The position numbers and the translations under genes were made by a program. This document shows, in pieces, positions 1-9,921 of a DNA stretch of 64,000 bases (within the stretch, counting starts at the first letter, position 1; every line of letters begins with the position of its first letter). This stretch comes from an uncultured Saprospiraceae bacterium (lineage in GTDB: Bacteria; Bacteroidota; Bacteroidia; Chitinophagales; Saprospiraceae): assembly GCA_938041445.1 (NCBI GenBank), contig CALISO010000018.1, forward strand, positions 20,385-84,384. Reading direction: 5' to 3'. The notes below the pieces were generated by a model, which saw only the letters and a list, made by a program, of their open reading frames with translations, did no database searches and was not told where the DNA came from.

Positions 1-25
1 TCATCTACTAACCTTTGATCAACTT

Positions 26-1576
26 ATGGAATTCTCTTACGGCAAGGACCACCTTACTGCCTCCATCGCTCTGCAGATAGCAAGAGGTACATTACACGGA
101 ACCATCTCCGATGATACTCGACAAGCAGTCAACAAATCTTATGCCGCAGTAGTCTCAATTGCTGATGGATCAGATGCAGTATATGGTATCAATACAGGCT
201 TCGGACCATTATGCAATACGATTGTATCGGCTAATGATACCAGCAAATTACAAGAAAATCTATTACTTAGCCATTCGGTAGGAGTAGGCAATCCAATACC
301 TGTAGAAGTGGCCAAATTGATGCTCATACTTAAGGTACATGCCTTATGTAAAGGATTCTCAGGTATTTCTATGCAAATTATAGAACGTATCATTTGGCAC
401 ATTAACGAAGATGTCATACCTCTTGTTCCAGAACAAGGCTCAGTCGGAGCATCTGGTGATCTAGCTCCTCTTTCACATCTATTCTTACCTCTCCTCGGAG
501 AAGGAAAAGTCTATCACAATGGAGAATATAAAGAGACTTCAGCAGTCCTTCTAAAATACAACATAGAAGCCTTAAAACTCCATCCTAAGTCCGGATTGGC
601 GTTAATTAATGGGACGCAATTCATCGCTGCTCATGCCATAAAGGTGATTGAGACGTTACACAATTGTCTGACACATGCAGACATCATAGCTGCTATGATG
701 ATAGAAGGTCTCCTAGGTTCACAGAGTCCCTTTGACCCAAAGCTCCATGCTGTCAGACCTCATCCAGGCAACTTGTTTGTAGCACACCGGATCAACACAT
801 TACTAGATGGTTCAGAGATTATGAAGTCTCATGCTGACTGTGATAAAGTCCAAGATCCTTATTCTCTGAGATGTATACCACAGGTACATGGATCATCACG
901 TCAGGCTTGGAGACATCTCAAAGAAGCGGTAGAAATAGAAATCAACTCTGTCACAGACAATCCAATTATCATTAGTGCCGATTATACAATTAGCGGTGGT
1001 AATTTTCACGGTCAACCCCTAGCCTTACCGATTGACTATGCTTGTCTTGCAGCAGCAGAATTGGGAAGTATCTCTGATAGACGATGCTACTATGCACTAG
1101 AAGGTAGTGCTGATACGCCAAAACTGTTGGTGAAAGAAACAGGGATTAACTCAGGATTTATGATCCTGCAGTACACTTCTGCAGCACTCGTCAGTGAAAA
1201 TAAAGGACTCTGCTTTCCATCAAGTGCTGACAGTATCCCTACTTCACTTGGCCAAGAAGATCATGTGAGTATGGGTTCTATCGGCAGTCGTAAAGCACTG
1301 CAGGTTTGCAACAATCTCACCAAGATATTGGCAATAGAATTACTCCATGCTACACAGGCGATGGATTTCAGAAGACCACTTAAGTCTAATAAGATTATTG
1401 ATGCAGTTCATCATAAAGTCAGATCTCAAATATCTCACGTAACCGATGATCGGATATTTAGTGTGGATATAGAGCAAGCAATTGCAATGATTGAGAGCAA
1501 GGAACTCCTAGGTATTGATGGCATCCAATCATTCGATAATAGCCATGATCTTTATCCAGTATTTGGCGTTTACTAA
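26..1576 (+). CDS. hutH: Histidine ammonia-lyase
   Basis: MIO-forming motif GSVGASGDLAPLSH; followed by hutU. Confidence 0.96.
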   Translation: MEFSYGKDHLTASIALQIARGTLHGTISDDTRQAVNKSYAAVVSIADGSDAVYGINTGFGPLCNTIVSANDTSKLQENLLLSHSVGVGNPIPVEVAKLMLILKVHALCKGFSGISMQIIERIIWHINEDVIPLVPEQGSVGASGDLAPLSHLFLPLLGEGKVYHNGEYKETSAVLLKYNIEALKLHPKSGLALINGTQFIAAHAIKVIETLHNCLTHADIIAAMMIEGLLGSQSPFDPKLHAVRPHPGNLFVAHRINTLLDGSEIMKSHADCDKVQDPYSLRCIPQVHGSSRQAWRHLKEAVEIEINSVTDNPIIISADYTISGGNFHGQPLALPIDYACLAAAELGSISDRRCYYALEGSADTPKLLVKETGINSGFMILQYTSAALVSENKGLCFPSSADSIPTSLGQEDHVSMGSIGSRKALQVCNNLTKILAIELLHATQAMDFRRPLKSNKIIDAVHHKVRSQISHVTDDRIFSVDIEQAIAMIESKELLGIDGIQSFDNSHDLYPVFGVY

Positions 1577-1597
1577 CCAAGTAGAACACTAACTAAT

Positions 1598-3616
1598 ATG
1601 CAGACTACCTCTCTATCATTCAAGGCACAGATCACTCAAGGGATTCCCACAGAATTACCAAAAGCGGCACTATACCCGCAAGGTGGCAATCCAGCTCCTA
1701 AGCGAAAAGATATCCTTTCAGCAGATGAAAAGAAATTAGCATTACAAAATGCATTGAGATATTTTCCAGCGGAATGGCATCAAACCTTAGCTGAAGAATT
1801 TTTATATGAGCTCAATACACTTGGACGTATCTATATGCATCGGTTTAGGCCATCTTATGAGATGTATGCAAGACCTATAGGTGACTACCCTTGCAAGACA
1901 CCTCAAGCTGCGGCTATTATGTTGATGATTCAGAATAATCTTGATCCCGCAGTGGCACAACATCCATATGAGTTAATCACGTACGGAGGTAATGGTGCAG
2001 TATTTCAAAATTGGGCTCAATATCTGCTTACTATGCAGTACCTCTCAGAGATGACAGAAGAGCAGACTCTGCATATGTATTCAGGTCACCCGATGGGACT
2101 ATTCCCTTCTTCAGCTTCTGCACCCAGAGTTGTTGTCACTAATGGGATGATGATCCCTAACTACTCTAAGCCAGATGATTGGGAAAAATATAATGCTCTA
2201 GGAGTCACTCAATATGGTCAGATGACAGCTGGGTCGTATATGTACATCGGTCCTCAAGGCATCGTCCATGGCACTACGATCACTGTGATGAATGCCTTCA
2301 GGAATATCCTAGAAGCAGGTGATACACCCCGAGGAAAAGTCTTTCTTACAGCAGGACTAGGTGGTATGAGTGGAGCACAACCAAAAGCTGGAAATATCTC
2401 CGAATGTATTACAGTCTGTGCCGAAGTCAATCCTAATGCAGCACGTAAGCGACACGAACAGGGGTGGGTTGACGAGTTGGTAGATAATACTGATGACTTG
2501 CTTGTCAGAGTAAGACAAGCGATGAAAAACAAGGAGATTGTCTCTATCGCCTTCATCGGCAATATTGTCGAAGTTTGGCAGGCATTCCTTGACCACGACA
2601 TCTATATCAGTGTGGGCTCCGATCAGACCTCACTACACAATCCATGGGCAGGTGGCTACTATCCAATGGGATACTCTTATGCTGAGGCAAATGCCTTAAT
2701 GGCAAATGATATAGACACATTCAAAGCTGAAGTGGAAAAAACACTTGTCAAGCATGCTGAACTCATCAATGCGCATACCGCTAAAGGCACTTACTTCTTC
2801 GATTATGGAAATGCCTTCTTACTAGAATCATCACGAGCAGGTGCTGATATCCTTGCGGAAAATGGTATAGACTTCAAGTATCCATCTTATGTGCAAGACA
2901 TCTTGGGACCGATGTGCTTTGATTATGGCTTTGGACCATTCAGGTGGGTCTGTGCATCTGGTAAACCGACAGACTTGGATATGACTGATCAGATTGCCTG
3001 TGATGTACTTGAGGACATCAGGACTACAGTTACCGAAGATATCAAGCAACAACTCGACGACAATATCAAGTGGATCAAAGAAGCTAAATCCAATAAACTC
3101 GTAGTCGGATCACAAGCTCGTATCCTCTATGCAGATGCACTTGGCAGAATCAGAATCGCCAAAGCATTCAACAAAGCAGTAGCGGATGGCACTCTCTCTG
3201 GCCCAGTCATTCTAGGTAGAGACCACCACGATGTGAGTGGGACCGATTCTCCGTACAGAGAAACAAGCAATATCTATGATGGCAGTAAGTTCACTGCTGA
3301 TATGGCGATACATAATGTGATCGGCGATAGCTTCCGAGGTGCTACCTGGGTGAGTATCCACAATGGTGGTGGCGTTGGATGGGGAGAGGTGATCAACGGT
3401 GGATTCGGGATGCTACTAGATGGTTCTGCAGATGCTGATAGGAGACTAGAGTCAATGCTCTTCTACGATGTCAACAATGGAATATCTAGAAGAAGTTGGG
3501 CTCGGAATCCGGGTGCCATCGATGCCATCAATCGAGAAATGCAAAGAACACCAAACCTCAAAGTAACTGTGCCTAATCTTGTAGATGATGAGGTGCTTAG
3601 GAAGTTGGAGATGTGA
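1598..3616 (+). CDS. hutU: Urocanate hydratase
   Basis: Urocanase-like sequence (YGGNGAVFQNWAQY, MYSGHPMGLFPSS, SIHNGGGVGWGEVINGGFGM); adjacent to hutH. Confidence 0.96.
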   Translation: MQTTSLSFKAQITQGIPTELPKAALYPQGGNPAPKRKDILSADEKKLALQNALRYFPAEWHQTLAEEFLYELNTLGRIYMHRFRPSYEMYARPIGDYPCKTPQAAAIMLMIQNNLDPAVAQHPYELITYGGNGAVFQNWAQYLLTMQYLSEMTEEQTLHMYSGHPMGLFPSSASAPRVVVTNGMMIPNYSKPDDWEKYNALGVTQYGQMTAGSYMYIGPQGIVHGTTITVMNAFRNILEAGDTPRGKVFLTAGLGGMSGAQPKAGNISECITVCAEVNPNAARKRHEQGWVDELVDNTDDLLVRVRQAMKNKEIVSIAFIGNIVEVWQAFLDHDIYISVGSDQTSLHNPWAGGYYPMGYSYAEANALMANDIDTFKAEVEKTLVKHAELINAHTAKGTYFFDYGNAFLLESSRAGADILAENGIDFKYPSYVQDILGPMCFDYGFGPFRWVCASGKPTDLDMTDQIACDVLEDIRTTVTEDIKQQLDDNIKWIKEAKSNKLVVGSQARILYADALGRIRIAKAFNKAVADGTLSGPVILGRDHHDVSGTDSPYRETSNIYDGSKFTADMAIHNVIGDSFRGATWVSIHNGGGVGWGEVINGGFGMLLDGSADADRRLESMLFYDVNNGISRRSWARNPGAIDAINREMQRTPNLKVTVPNLVDDEVLRKLEM

Positions 3617-3617
3617 A

Positions 3618-3668
3618 TTAATGCGTAATGGTTAATTGCGAACTTGCACTTCGCTTAAAGGTTAATGG
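3618..3668 (+). repeat. Degenerate heptanucleotide tandem array (AATGCGT AATGGTT AATTGCG AACTTGC ...)
   Basis: Period-7 reading directly after the hutU stop; first units share AAT(G). Confidence 0.4.
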
Positions 3669-3755
3669 GATTCGAGTTTTGGTATGCTTACAATAATTTC
3701 AATTACGTCCTAACCCCTTCGATCAAGAACTTTCAGGTTCGTTGAAGTTTTCATC

Positions 3756-4670
3756 TTAAAAAATCGACAGCCGCGATTTAGTCGTAAACGCCTCTAAAAA
3801 TTTCATTCCTTTGTAAGAGTTACCTTTTGGATTGAGTCTGGGGCTCCATACTGCTATGCTGTATTGATCTGGATGTACAGCGACTATGCCACCACTGACT
3901 CCACTCTTGCCAGGCAGCCCTACTTTGAATGCAAATTCTCCAGATTCGTCGTAAAATCCACATGTCTGCATCAGTGCATTGACCCGCTTAGACTGGCTTT
4001 CTGTTAGAAGTTCACGATTATTCTTGGGACTTATCCCATTATTTGAGAGATAGAGAAAAGTTCTTGAGAGTTCTTCGCATGTCATCTCAATAGAACAAAG
4101 TGTAAAGTAAAAGTCCAAAACATCTGATGGCTCGTTATCTATGAGACCGAATGACTTAATGAAGTTACACAACGCGATATTACGATAACCAACTTCCTTT
4201 TCTGATTGTGCAATCTTTCTAGAATAGGCAATCTGATTATTATCATCGATACTACGGACAAAATCTAAGAAGTCATCTTTAGGGTTACTCAAATTACTAA
4301 TCAAGATATCTGAGATGACAATTGCGCCAGCATTTAGAAAGGGGTTTCTTGGCTTACCATAATCTGCCTCTAACTGTACTAGGGAATTGAACGCTGTACC
4401 AGATGGCTCGACGCCAACTTTCTCCCATATCTTATCACCTAACATCTGATATGCATATGTAACAGATAATGTCTTGGCTATACTCTGTATCGAAAATTTT
4501 TCTTGATAGTTACCGATACCGCAACTCTTCCCATCTAAGGTAGAAATGTGTACTCCAAAAAGGTCTGGGTCTACTCCTGCTAATTCAGGGATATAACTTG
4601 CCGTCTCTCCTATGTTTTCAAATCCTATGACTTCATTATAGGTCTCTTGTAATATCGCCTCTATCTTCAA
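3756..4670 (-). CDS. glsA: Glutaminase (serine-dependent beta-lactamase-like fold)
   Basis: SIQSIAKTLS, NPFLNAGAIVIS, LPGKSGVSGGIVAVHP motifs. Confidence 0.95.
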   Translation of the reverse strand: MKIEAILQETYNEVIGFENIGETASYIPELAGVDPDLFGVHISTLDGKSCGIGNYQEKFSIQSIAKTLSVTYAYQMLGDKIWEKVGVEPSGTAFNSLVQLEADYGKPRNPFLNAGAIVISDILISNLSNPKDDFLDFVRSIDDNNQIAYSRKIAQSEKEVGYRNIALCNFIKSFGLIDNEPSDVLDFYFTLCSIEMTCEELSRTFLYLSNNGISPKNNRELLTESQSKRVNALMQTCGFYDESGEFAFKVGLPGKSGVSGGIVAVHPDQYSIAVWSPRLNPKGNSYKGMKFLEAFTTKSRLSIF

Positions 4671-4710
4671 ACTTGTAATGTTAATTTCCTCAAGTTAAAC
4701 CGATTCCAAC

Positions 4711-4740
4711 AAAAAAGGTGACACCATAATGGTATCACCT
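4711..4740 (-). terminator. Intrinsic terminator of the tonB-family gene
   Basis: AGGTGACACCA-TAA-TGGTATCACCT with A-tract on + side (U-tract on -); single asymmetric pair is U.G on the minus RNA. Confidence 0.8.
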
Positions 4741-4773
4741 TTCATTTATACTTCTAGTTGGAGCAGTAGTACA

Positions 4774-5700
4774 TTATCCTTCCAACTTAAATCTTACTGG
4801 TAGTGTATAAAGAACCTTTACAGGTCTTCCTCTTTGCTTTCCAGGTGTCCATTTTTCAGGTAAATTGTTCATACCATTGACAACTAGCTCAGCAGCTGTT
4901 CCACATCCTGCTCCGATATCTCTTACGATTTTTACGTCTTCAACTGCTCCGTCTGTACCGACAACAAATTGTAGTACACACATTCCCTCAACGCCATTCT
5001 CTCTTGCGATAGCTGGGTATTTGAGGTTCTTATAGATGTATTGAAGCATTTTGCCTTTAGCACACTCTTCCTTCGCTTTATTATCACCTGGTTCATTTTC
5101 ACAACCTGGGAATCTTGGCATCTGCTCCACAACTTTGAAGATTTCTTCCTCTTTTGGTGGCGGTGGTGGTGGTGGAGGCGGTGGTGGTGGTGCTTCTTCC
5201 TTTTCTATGACCGGCTCTGGCTCTTCTACCACAGTCTCTTCATCAATTGATGTATCCTCAAATACAGGCTCTTCTTCCTCTTCAATTTCTTCTTCTGGCA
5301 CCTCCTCAATTACCGGTGGTGGTGGTGGCGGTGGCGGCGGTGGCGGCTCAGCAGTACGAGGCGGTTCGATTTCGATTTCTTCATCTAATTCGAGTGCATC
5401 ATCTGGAATAAAAATTTCCTCTGCGTAATTCGTCCAGCTAAATGCAAATATTGTTGTCAATAATGCTGCTGAAAGCCCAAATAACCAAATAGGTCTTGAA
5501 AATCCAAATGCATTGACATCAGGATATTTAGCTCTGGCCTGTAATGGTGAAGACCATTCTTTATCAGCATACTTCTCAGTCAAGCCAACAGACTTAGACT
5601 TGAAGAAGGATTTGAATCCGACAATGATCAAAATGACTATCACTGCCAAGGCAATTATGCCTAGGAAGACCATAGTTCCAGTTAAGGATATATCATTCAT
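4774..5700 (-). CDS. TonB-family energy transducer with two polyproline tracts
   Basis: N-terminal TM, PPPPPPPPPPP x2 with acidic linkers, C-terminal TonB domain (YPAIARENGVEGMCVLQFVVGTDGAVEDVKIVRDIG). Confidence 0.9.
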   Translation of the reverse strand: MNDISLTGTMVFLGIIALAVIVILIIVGFKSFFKSKSVGLTEKYADKEWSSPLQARAKYPDVNAFGFSRPIWLFGLSAALLTTIFAFSWTNYAEEIFIPDDALELDEEIEIEPPRTAEPPPPPPPPPPPVIEEVPEEEIEEEEEPVFEDTSIDEETVVEEPEPVIEKEEAPPPPPPPPPPPPKEEEIFKVVEQMPRFPGCENEPGDNKAKEECAKGKMLQYIYKNLKYPAIARENGVEGMCVLQFVVGTDGAVEDVKIVRDIGAGCGTAAELVVNGMNNLPEKWTPGKQRGRPVKVLYTLPVRFKLEG

Positions 5701-5755
5701 AGTTAGTAAATTTCTGCGTTTTCTTATTCTTAGTTGAAGGTAAGCAAATAGATTA

Positions 5756-6127
5756 TCATCTTACTCTTCTTCCAAGAAACCAAATTAACCAAATTCCGAC
5801 GAGACTACCAATAATATTCGCAAGAATATCATAAATATCAAGCATCCGATAACTTGTCATACTTTCTTGCAAGTATTCTAGCAAAATTCCTAATCCAATG
5901 GCTCCAAGTAATGGGTAGATTAATCGAGACTTTGGAAGGCTCAAGGCAAATAATATACTCATCACTAGATATGCTCCAATGTGTAGAAGTTTATCGATGC
6001 CTATATCGGTCATCTCTTCCATGCTATCTATCCTCGTTAGGCTTCCCCAGCATATCACTATCACTGCAAAGAGAGTCATTACCCTAATCGGGATGAGATA
6101 CTTCGCAGTAATACTAGGAAGATGCAA
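5756..6127 (-). CDS. VanZ-like family membrane protein
   Basis: TM helices plus IDKLLHIGAYLVMS and EYLQESMTSYRMLDIYDILANIIGSLVG. Confidence 0.8.
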   Translation of the reverse strand: MHLPSITAKYLIPIRVMTLFAVIVICWGSLTRIDSMEEMTDIGIDKLLHIGAYLVMSILFALSLPKSRLIYPLLGAIGLGILLEYLQESMTSYRMLDIYDILANIIGSLVGIWLIWFLGRRVR

Positions 6128-6169
6128 CTAGAGTATTTTTTGGTGTATGAGTCTGAAAAAAAGTGACCA

Positions 6170-6562
6170 TTAACTAATCAAGGCACCATATGCCTCATCA
6201 GATAATAGCTCTTCCAGTTGGCTAGCGTCAGTAATCTCGACCTTTACTATCCAACCTTCACCATAGGCATCGCTATTGATAAGGCCTGGTTCATCTTCTT
6301 CGTCTTCATCCAACTTCGGATTAAACTCTAAGATCTTGCCACTGATAGGCATATACAAGTCAGAAGTTGTCTTTACTGCTTCAACAGTGCCAAATACCTC
6401 ATCTTTTTGAAGTTCGTCACCTACAGTATCTATCTCGACGTATACGATTTCACCTAATTCGCCTTGAGCAAAATCTGTGATACCAATGACAGCCGTATTA
6501 TCATCATTGATACGAATCCACTCATGTTCTTTAGTGTATTTGAGAGTAGCTGGTATATTCAT
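6170..6562 (-). CDS. gcvH: Glycine cleavage system H protein
   Basis: KYTKEHEWIR, GITDFAQGELGEIVYVE, GTVEAVKTTSDLYMPISG lipoyl site. Confidence 0.97.
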   Translation of the reverse strand: MNIPATLKYTKEHEWIRINDDNTAVIGITDFAQGELGEIVYVEIDTVGDELQKDEVFGTVEAVKTTSDLYMPISGKILEFNPKLDEDEEDEPGLINSDAYGEGWIVKVEITDASQLEELLSDEAYGALIS

Positions 6563-6565
6563 TAC

Positions 6566-7879
6566 TTATGCTTTTGCAGAACTTACGATTTCTTTCATTT
6601 TGTCAAATGTGTGAGACTTTGGTCTCTCTAGTGGGAATCCTAGTGCTCTTGACCAACAACTATTAGCCAATACTCCTAGTGCTCTTGACACACCGAATAG
6701 TACTGTGTAGTATCCATATTCTTTAAGCCCATAGTGTACTAAGAGTGCTCCAGAATGCGCATCTACATTAGGCCAAGGATTCTTTACCTTACCCAGAGAA
6801 TCTAGTATGCCTGGTACAACATCGAAGAGATTCCAAACAATATTGACATAGTCGTCATCTTTGATGTATTCCTCAGCGAAAGTCTTCTGAGCGGTGAACC
6901 TTGGATCTGGTTGACGTAGTACAGCATGACCGTATCCCGGTATCACCTGTCCACTATCCAATGTCTCTTGCACATATTGTGCTATTTGTTCCTTGCTAGG
7001 TTTCGTAGTGCCTAGCTTATCTGTCATTTTGAATATCCACTTTATCACTTCTTGATTGGCAAGACCGTGAAGTGGACCAGCTAGAGAACACATCCCTCCA
7101 GCAAAACTGAGATACACGTCACTTAATGTACTATTCACCAAGTGTACTGTATGTGCCGAAGCATTACCACCTTCATGATCAGCATGAATTGTAAGATACA
7201 ATCTCATCAAACTCTTGAAATCATCGTGAGAATGGCCTAACATATGTGCATAGTTCGCTGCCCAATCTAAAGATTCGTCCGGAGCGATATGATCACCACC
7301 GTGGTATGACTTTCGGTAGATATAAGCTGCTACTCTAGGTAATTTTGCAACTAGGTTCATCGTGTCCTCATATGTTGCATCCCAATAATCATGCTTTGAC
7401 ATACCTTCAGCATAACGCTTAGAAAATATACTGTCACTTTGCATCGCTGTGATTGCTAGTACAAACTGTGTCATTGGATGTGTATCGTCTGGCAATGTAT
7501 CCAATACCTTGAATACACTCTGATCTACTTTCGCTCTTTTTTCCCACTCGTCAGATAGCCAATTGACTTCTTCTTGAGTTGGTACCTCTCCAATTAACAT
7601 TAACCAAAACAATCCTTCTGGTAGAGGCTCTTTACCACCTTCTGCCTTTGGTAGAATTTTCTTTAATTCAGGGATAGAGTACCCTCTAAACCTAATTCCT
7701 TCTATCGCATCTAACTGAGATGCCTCCCATATCATACTTTTCACTCCTCTCATTCCTCCAAACACTTGTGACACCTTGACTTCGCCAACGACCACATCCG
7801 CATTCTCTTTACTAAAAGCTCTCATTTCGGCTTTTAGAGCCATTGCTTTTTCTTCAAATTTTTTCTTCAGTATGTCCAT
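6566..7879 (-). CDS. gltA: Citrate synthase, eukaryotic/mitochondrial-type
   Basis: GPLHGLANQEV, GYGHAVLRQPDPRF, KNPWPNVDAHSG, YYTVLFGVSRALGVLANSCWSRALGFPLERPKS. Confidence 0.95.
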   Translation of the reverse strand: MDILKKKFEEKAMALKAEMRAFSKENADVVVGEVKVSQVFGGMRGVKSMIWEASQLDAIEGIRFRGYSIPELKKILPKAEGGKEPLPEGLFWLMLIGEVPTQEEVNWLSDEWEKRAKVDQSVFKVLDTLPDDTHPMTQFVLAITAMQSDSIFSKRYAEGMSKHDYWDATYEDTMNLVAKLPRVAAYIYRKSYHGGDHIAPDESLDWAANYAHMLGHSHDDFKSLMRLYLTIHADHEGGNASAHTVHLVNSTLSDVYLSFAGGMCSLAGPLHGLANQEVIKWIFKMTDKLGTTKPSKEQIAQYVQETLDSGQVIPGYGHAVLRQPDPRFTAQKTFAEEYIKDDDYVNIVWNLFDVVPGILDSLGKVKNPWPNVDAHSGALLVHYGLKEYGYYTVLFGVSRALGVLANSCWSRALGFPLERPKSHTFDKMKEIVSSAKA

Positions 7880-8053
7880 GGAATTATTCGGATTTTTACG
7901 GTTTCAGTAATGTAATATGTTAGGAGTCGCAATATAATGCAAACATAGATGTGATGCATAGCGACTTGACAGAATTTACACAGCAAATAATTAAGAATTA
8001 ACTTTACCGACATAAGCGTAATCTCAAATTACTAACTAGAGTTTTCCAAACCA

Positions 8054-8638
8054 TTGATTTTAATTGACGAAGTACTGATCGAATCCCCTGTGGCTGAAGC
8101 ATATTTTGCTTGCAACTTAGATGCTTGCAAGGGAGCATGTTGTTGGGAAGGTGACTATGGAGCACCACTTGACGCTGATGAGGTAGAGCAGGTAGAGGCA
8201 CTTTTACCTGTAGTATTACCATTACTTGGCTCGGAGGCCAAAAAAGTACTAGCCAAAGAAGGTCACGTTACATACTACCCAGAAATGAAAAAGGAAGGTA
8301 CGCCACTGATGGAGGACAAGTCATGTGTATACTTGATTCAAGAAGGTGATATCGCCAAATGTGCCTTTGAGGTACTCCATCAAGAAGGAAAGTCTGAATG
8401 GAGAAAACCAATCAGTTGCCACCTTTACCCTATCCGTATCGAGGAGCAATATCAATCTGGATTTACCCAATTGCGCTATGATCAGTGGGATATCTGCTCT
8501 CCAGCTTGCAGTAATGGAAAGAAGTCCAATACTCGTCTCTTTGAATTTGCAAAAGCTGCTCTCATTAGAAAATATGGGCAAGAGTGGTATGATAGGCTTG
8601 AATGGGTCGCTAATGAAGATAATCACACTGAATCTTAG
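8054..8638 (+). CDS. DUF3109 family protein (Cys-rich)
   Basis: CNLDACKGACCWEGDYGAPLD...; TTG start as in ORF track. Confidence 0.8.
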   Translation: MILIDEVLIESPVAEAYFACNLDACKGACCWEGDYGAPLDADEVEQVEALLPVVLPLLGSEAKKVLAKEGHVTYYPEMKKEGTPLMEDKSCVYLIQEGDIAKCAFEVLHQEGKSEWRKPISCHLYPIRIEEQYQSGFTQLRYDQWDICSPACSNGKKSNTRLFEFAKAALIRKYGQEWYDRLEWVANEDNHTES

Positions 8639-8737
8639 AAAGGATTGTTAAGACAGGATAATCTCGGTTAAATTGCCGTTAAACTAAATCAAAGAACTAA
8701 CGAATTACTACCAGATTATGTACTCTAGTTGTATGGA

Positions 8738-8769
8738 TTGAGTTATTGTAATTAGAAATCCTATTTTTG
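8738..8769 (+). promoter_or_regulatory. Bacteroidota-type promoter upstream of ompH/skp gene
   Basis: TTG (8738-8740) - N21 - TATTTTTG (8762-8769), matching TTG-N19..21-TAnnTTTG. Confidence 0.6.
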
Positions 8770-8791
8770 CACCTTTAATAAACCTACTACT

Positions 8792-9295
8792 ATGAAAAAA
8801 TCATTCTTAACACTCGCAATCGCTGCCTTTCTATCTATCGCGGCATTTGGTCAAAGAATTGCTATCGTTGATGTCAATTCATTATTAGAAGGTATGTCCG
8901 AATATACCGCTGCGCAAAGTGATATCGATCAGGTATCGGCAGAGTGGAGACAGGATATTGCTGCCGACTATGATAAGATCAAGAGTATGTATAATAAGTA
9001 CCAAGCAGAGCAAGTACTGCTCAGTGATGATGCTAGAAAACAAAGAGAAGACGAAATTATGGATTTTGAAAAGTCTGTGAGAGAAAAGCAAAAGCAACGT
9101 TTCGGGGCAGAAGGAGACCTCTTCAGAAAGAGACAAGAGCTTGTCAGACCTATACAGGATAAAGTATTCGCTGCTATTGATGAATATGCTCAGGATAGAG
9201 GATATGACCTCATTTTTGACAAAGCTGGATCAACTGGTCTACTATTTGCAACAGACGAATTTGATAAAACAGAAGACATCCGTAGAAAACTTTAA
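8792..9295 (+). CDS. OmpH/Skp family periplasmic chaperone
   Basis: Signal peptide, RIAIVDVNSLLEGMSEY..., central coiled coil, YDLIFDKAGSTGLLFA. Confidence 0.88.
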   Translation: MKKSFLTLAIAAFLSIAAFGQRIAIVDVNSLLEGMSEYTAAQSDIDQVSAEWRQDIAADYDKIKSMYNKYQAEQVLLSDDARKQREDEIMDFEKSVREKQKQRFGAEGDLFRKRQELVRPIQDKVFAAIDEYAQDRGYDLIFDKAGSTGLLFATDEFDKTEDIRRKL

Positions 9296-9346
9296 TCCAC
9301 TATTGGGCTAAATAACACTACAGTATTTCGATAATTAATAAAAGAA

Positions 9347-9853
9347 ATGAAAACACTACAATTCATCGTACTTATAGTTGCGATTACACTTGGGTCAATG
9401 ACCTCAGCAACTGCTCAGAAATTTGCCTACATCAATTCTCAAGAGTTGATTAATGATTTACCAGAGGTAAAAGAGGCTAATTCCAATATTGAAGCATTCC
9501 AAGCTCAACTACAACGTAAGGGTCAGGAAATGATCAAAGTCTTGCAGGATAAGTATGCAGCTATCGAAAGAGATAGAGATAACTATTCTCCAATGCAACT
9601 AGAGGAGGAAGGGAAGAAGCTACAAGCTGAGGAAGCTAAGATTTTAGAATTTGAGCAGAGTAGTCAGCAAAAGATTCTTGAGAAAAGTGAAACATTATTA
9701 GCGCCTATAAGAACTAAGATTGAGAATGCAATCAAGGAAGTATCTGATGAGAATGGTTATGATTATGTATTTGACTATAGTACAGGTATGGTGCTTTACG
9801 CAAGTGAAGAGACGAATATCGGACCACTTGTCAAAGCGAAGTTAGGCTTATAG
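9347..9853 (+). CDS. OmpH/Skp family periplasmic chaperone (second copy)
   Basis: FAYINSQELINDLPEVKEAN..., coiled coil, YDYVFDYSTGMVLYA. Confidence 0.9.
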   Translation: MKTLQFIVLIVAITLGSMTSATAQKFAYINSQELINDLPEVKEANSNIEAFQAQLQRKGQEMIKVLQDKYAAIERDRDNYSPMQLEEEGKKLQAEEAKILEFEQSSQQKILEKSETLLAPIRTKIENAIKEVSDENGYDYVFDYSTGMVLYASEETNIGPLVKAKLGL

Positions 9854-9880
9854 CCAGCATCGTATAATTGAGAATTACCT

Positions 9881-9918
9881 AATGGGAAATGATACTGAAG
9901 TATTGTTTCCCATTTTTT
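9881..9918 (+). terminator. Intrinsic terminator after ompH pair
   Basis: AATGGGAAA..ATACT-GA-AGTAT..TTTCCCATT then TTTT. Confidence 0.85.
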
Positions 9919-9921
9919 GTT

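Noticed and set aside
139-3052. Minus-strand ORFs inside hutH/hutU
   Set aside because: Fully antisense to strongly conserved genes, no recognisable domains.
5041-5428. Gly/Trp/Ser-rich + strand ORFs opposite tonB
   Set aside because: Antisense of the polyproline codons; low-complexity shadow ORFs.
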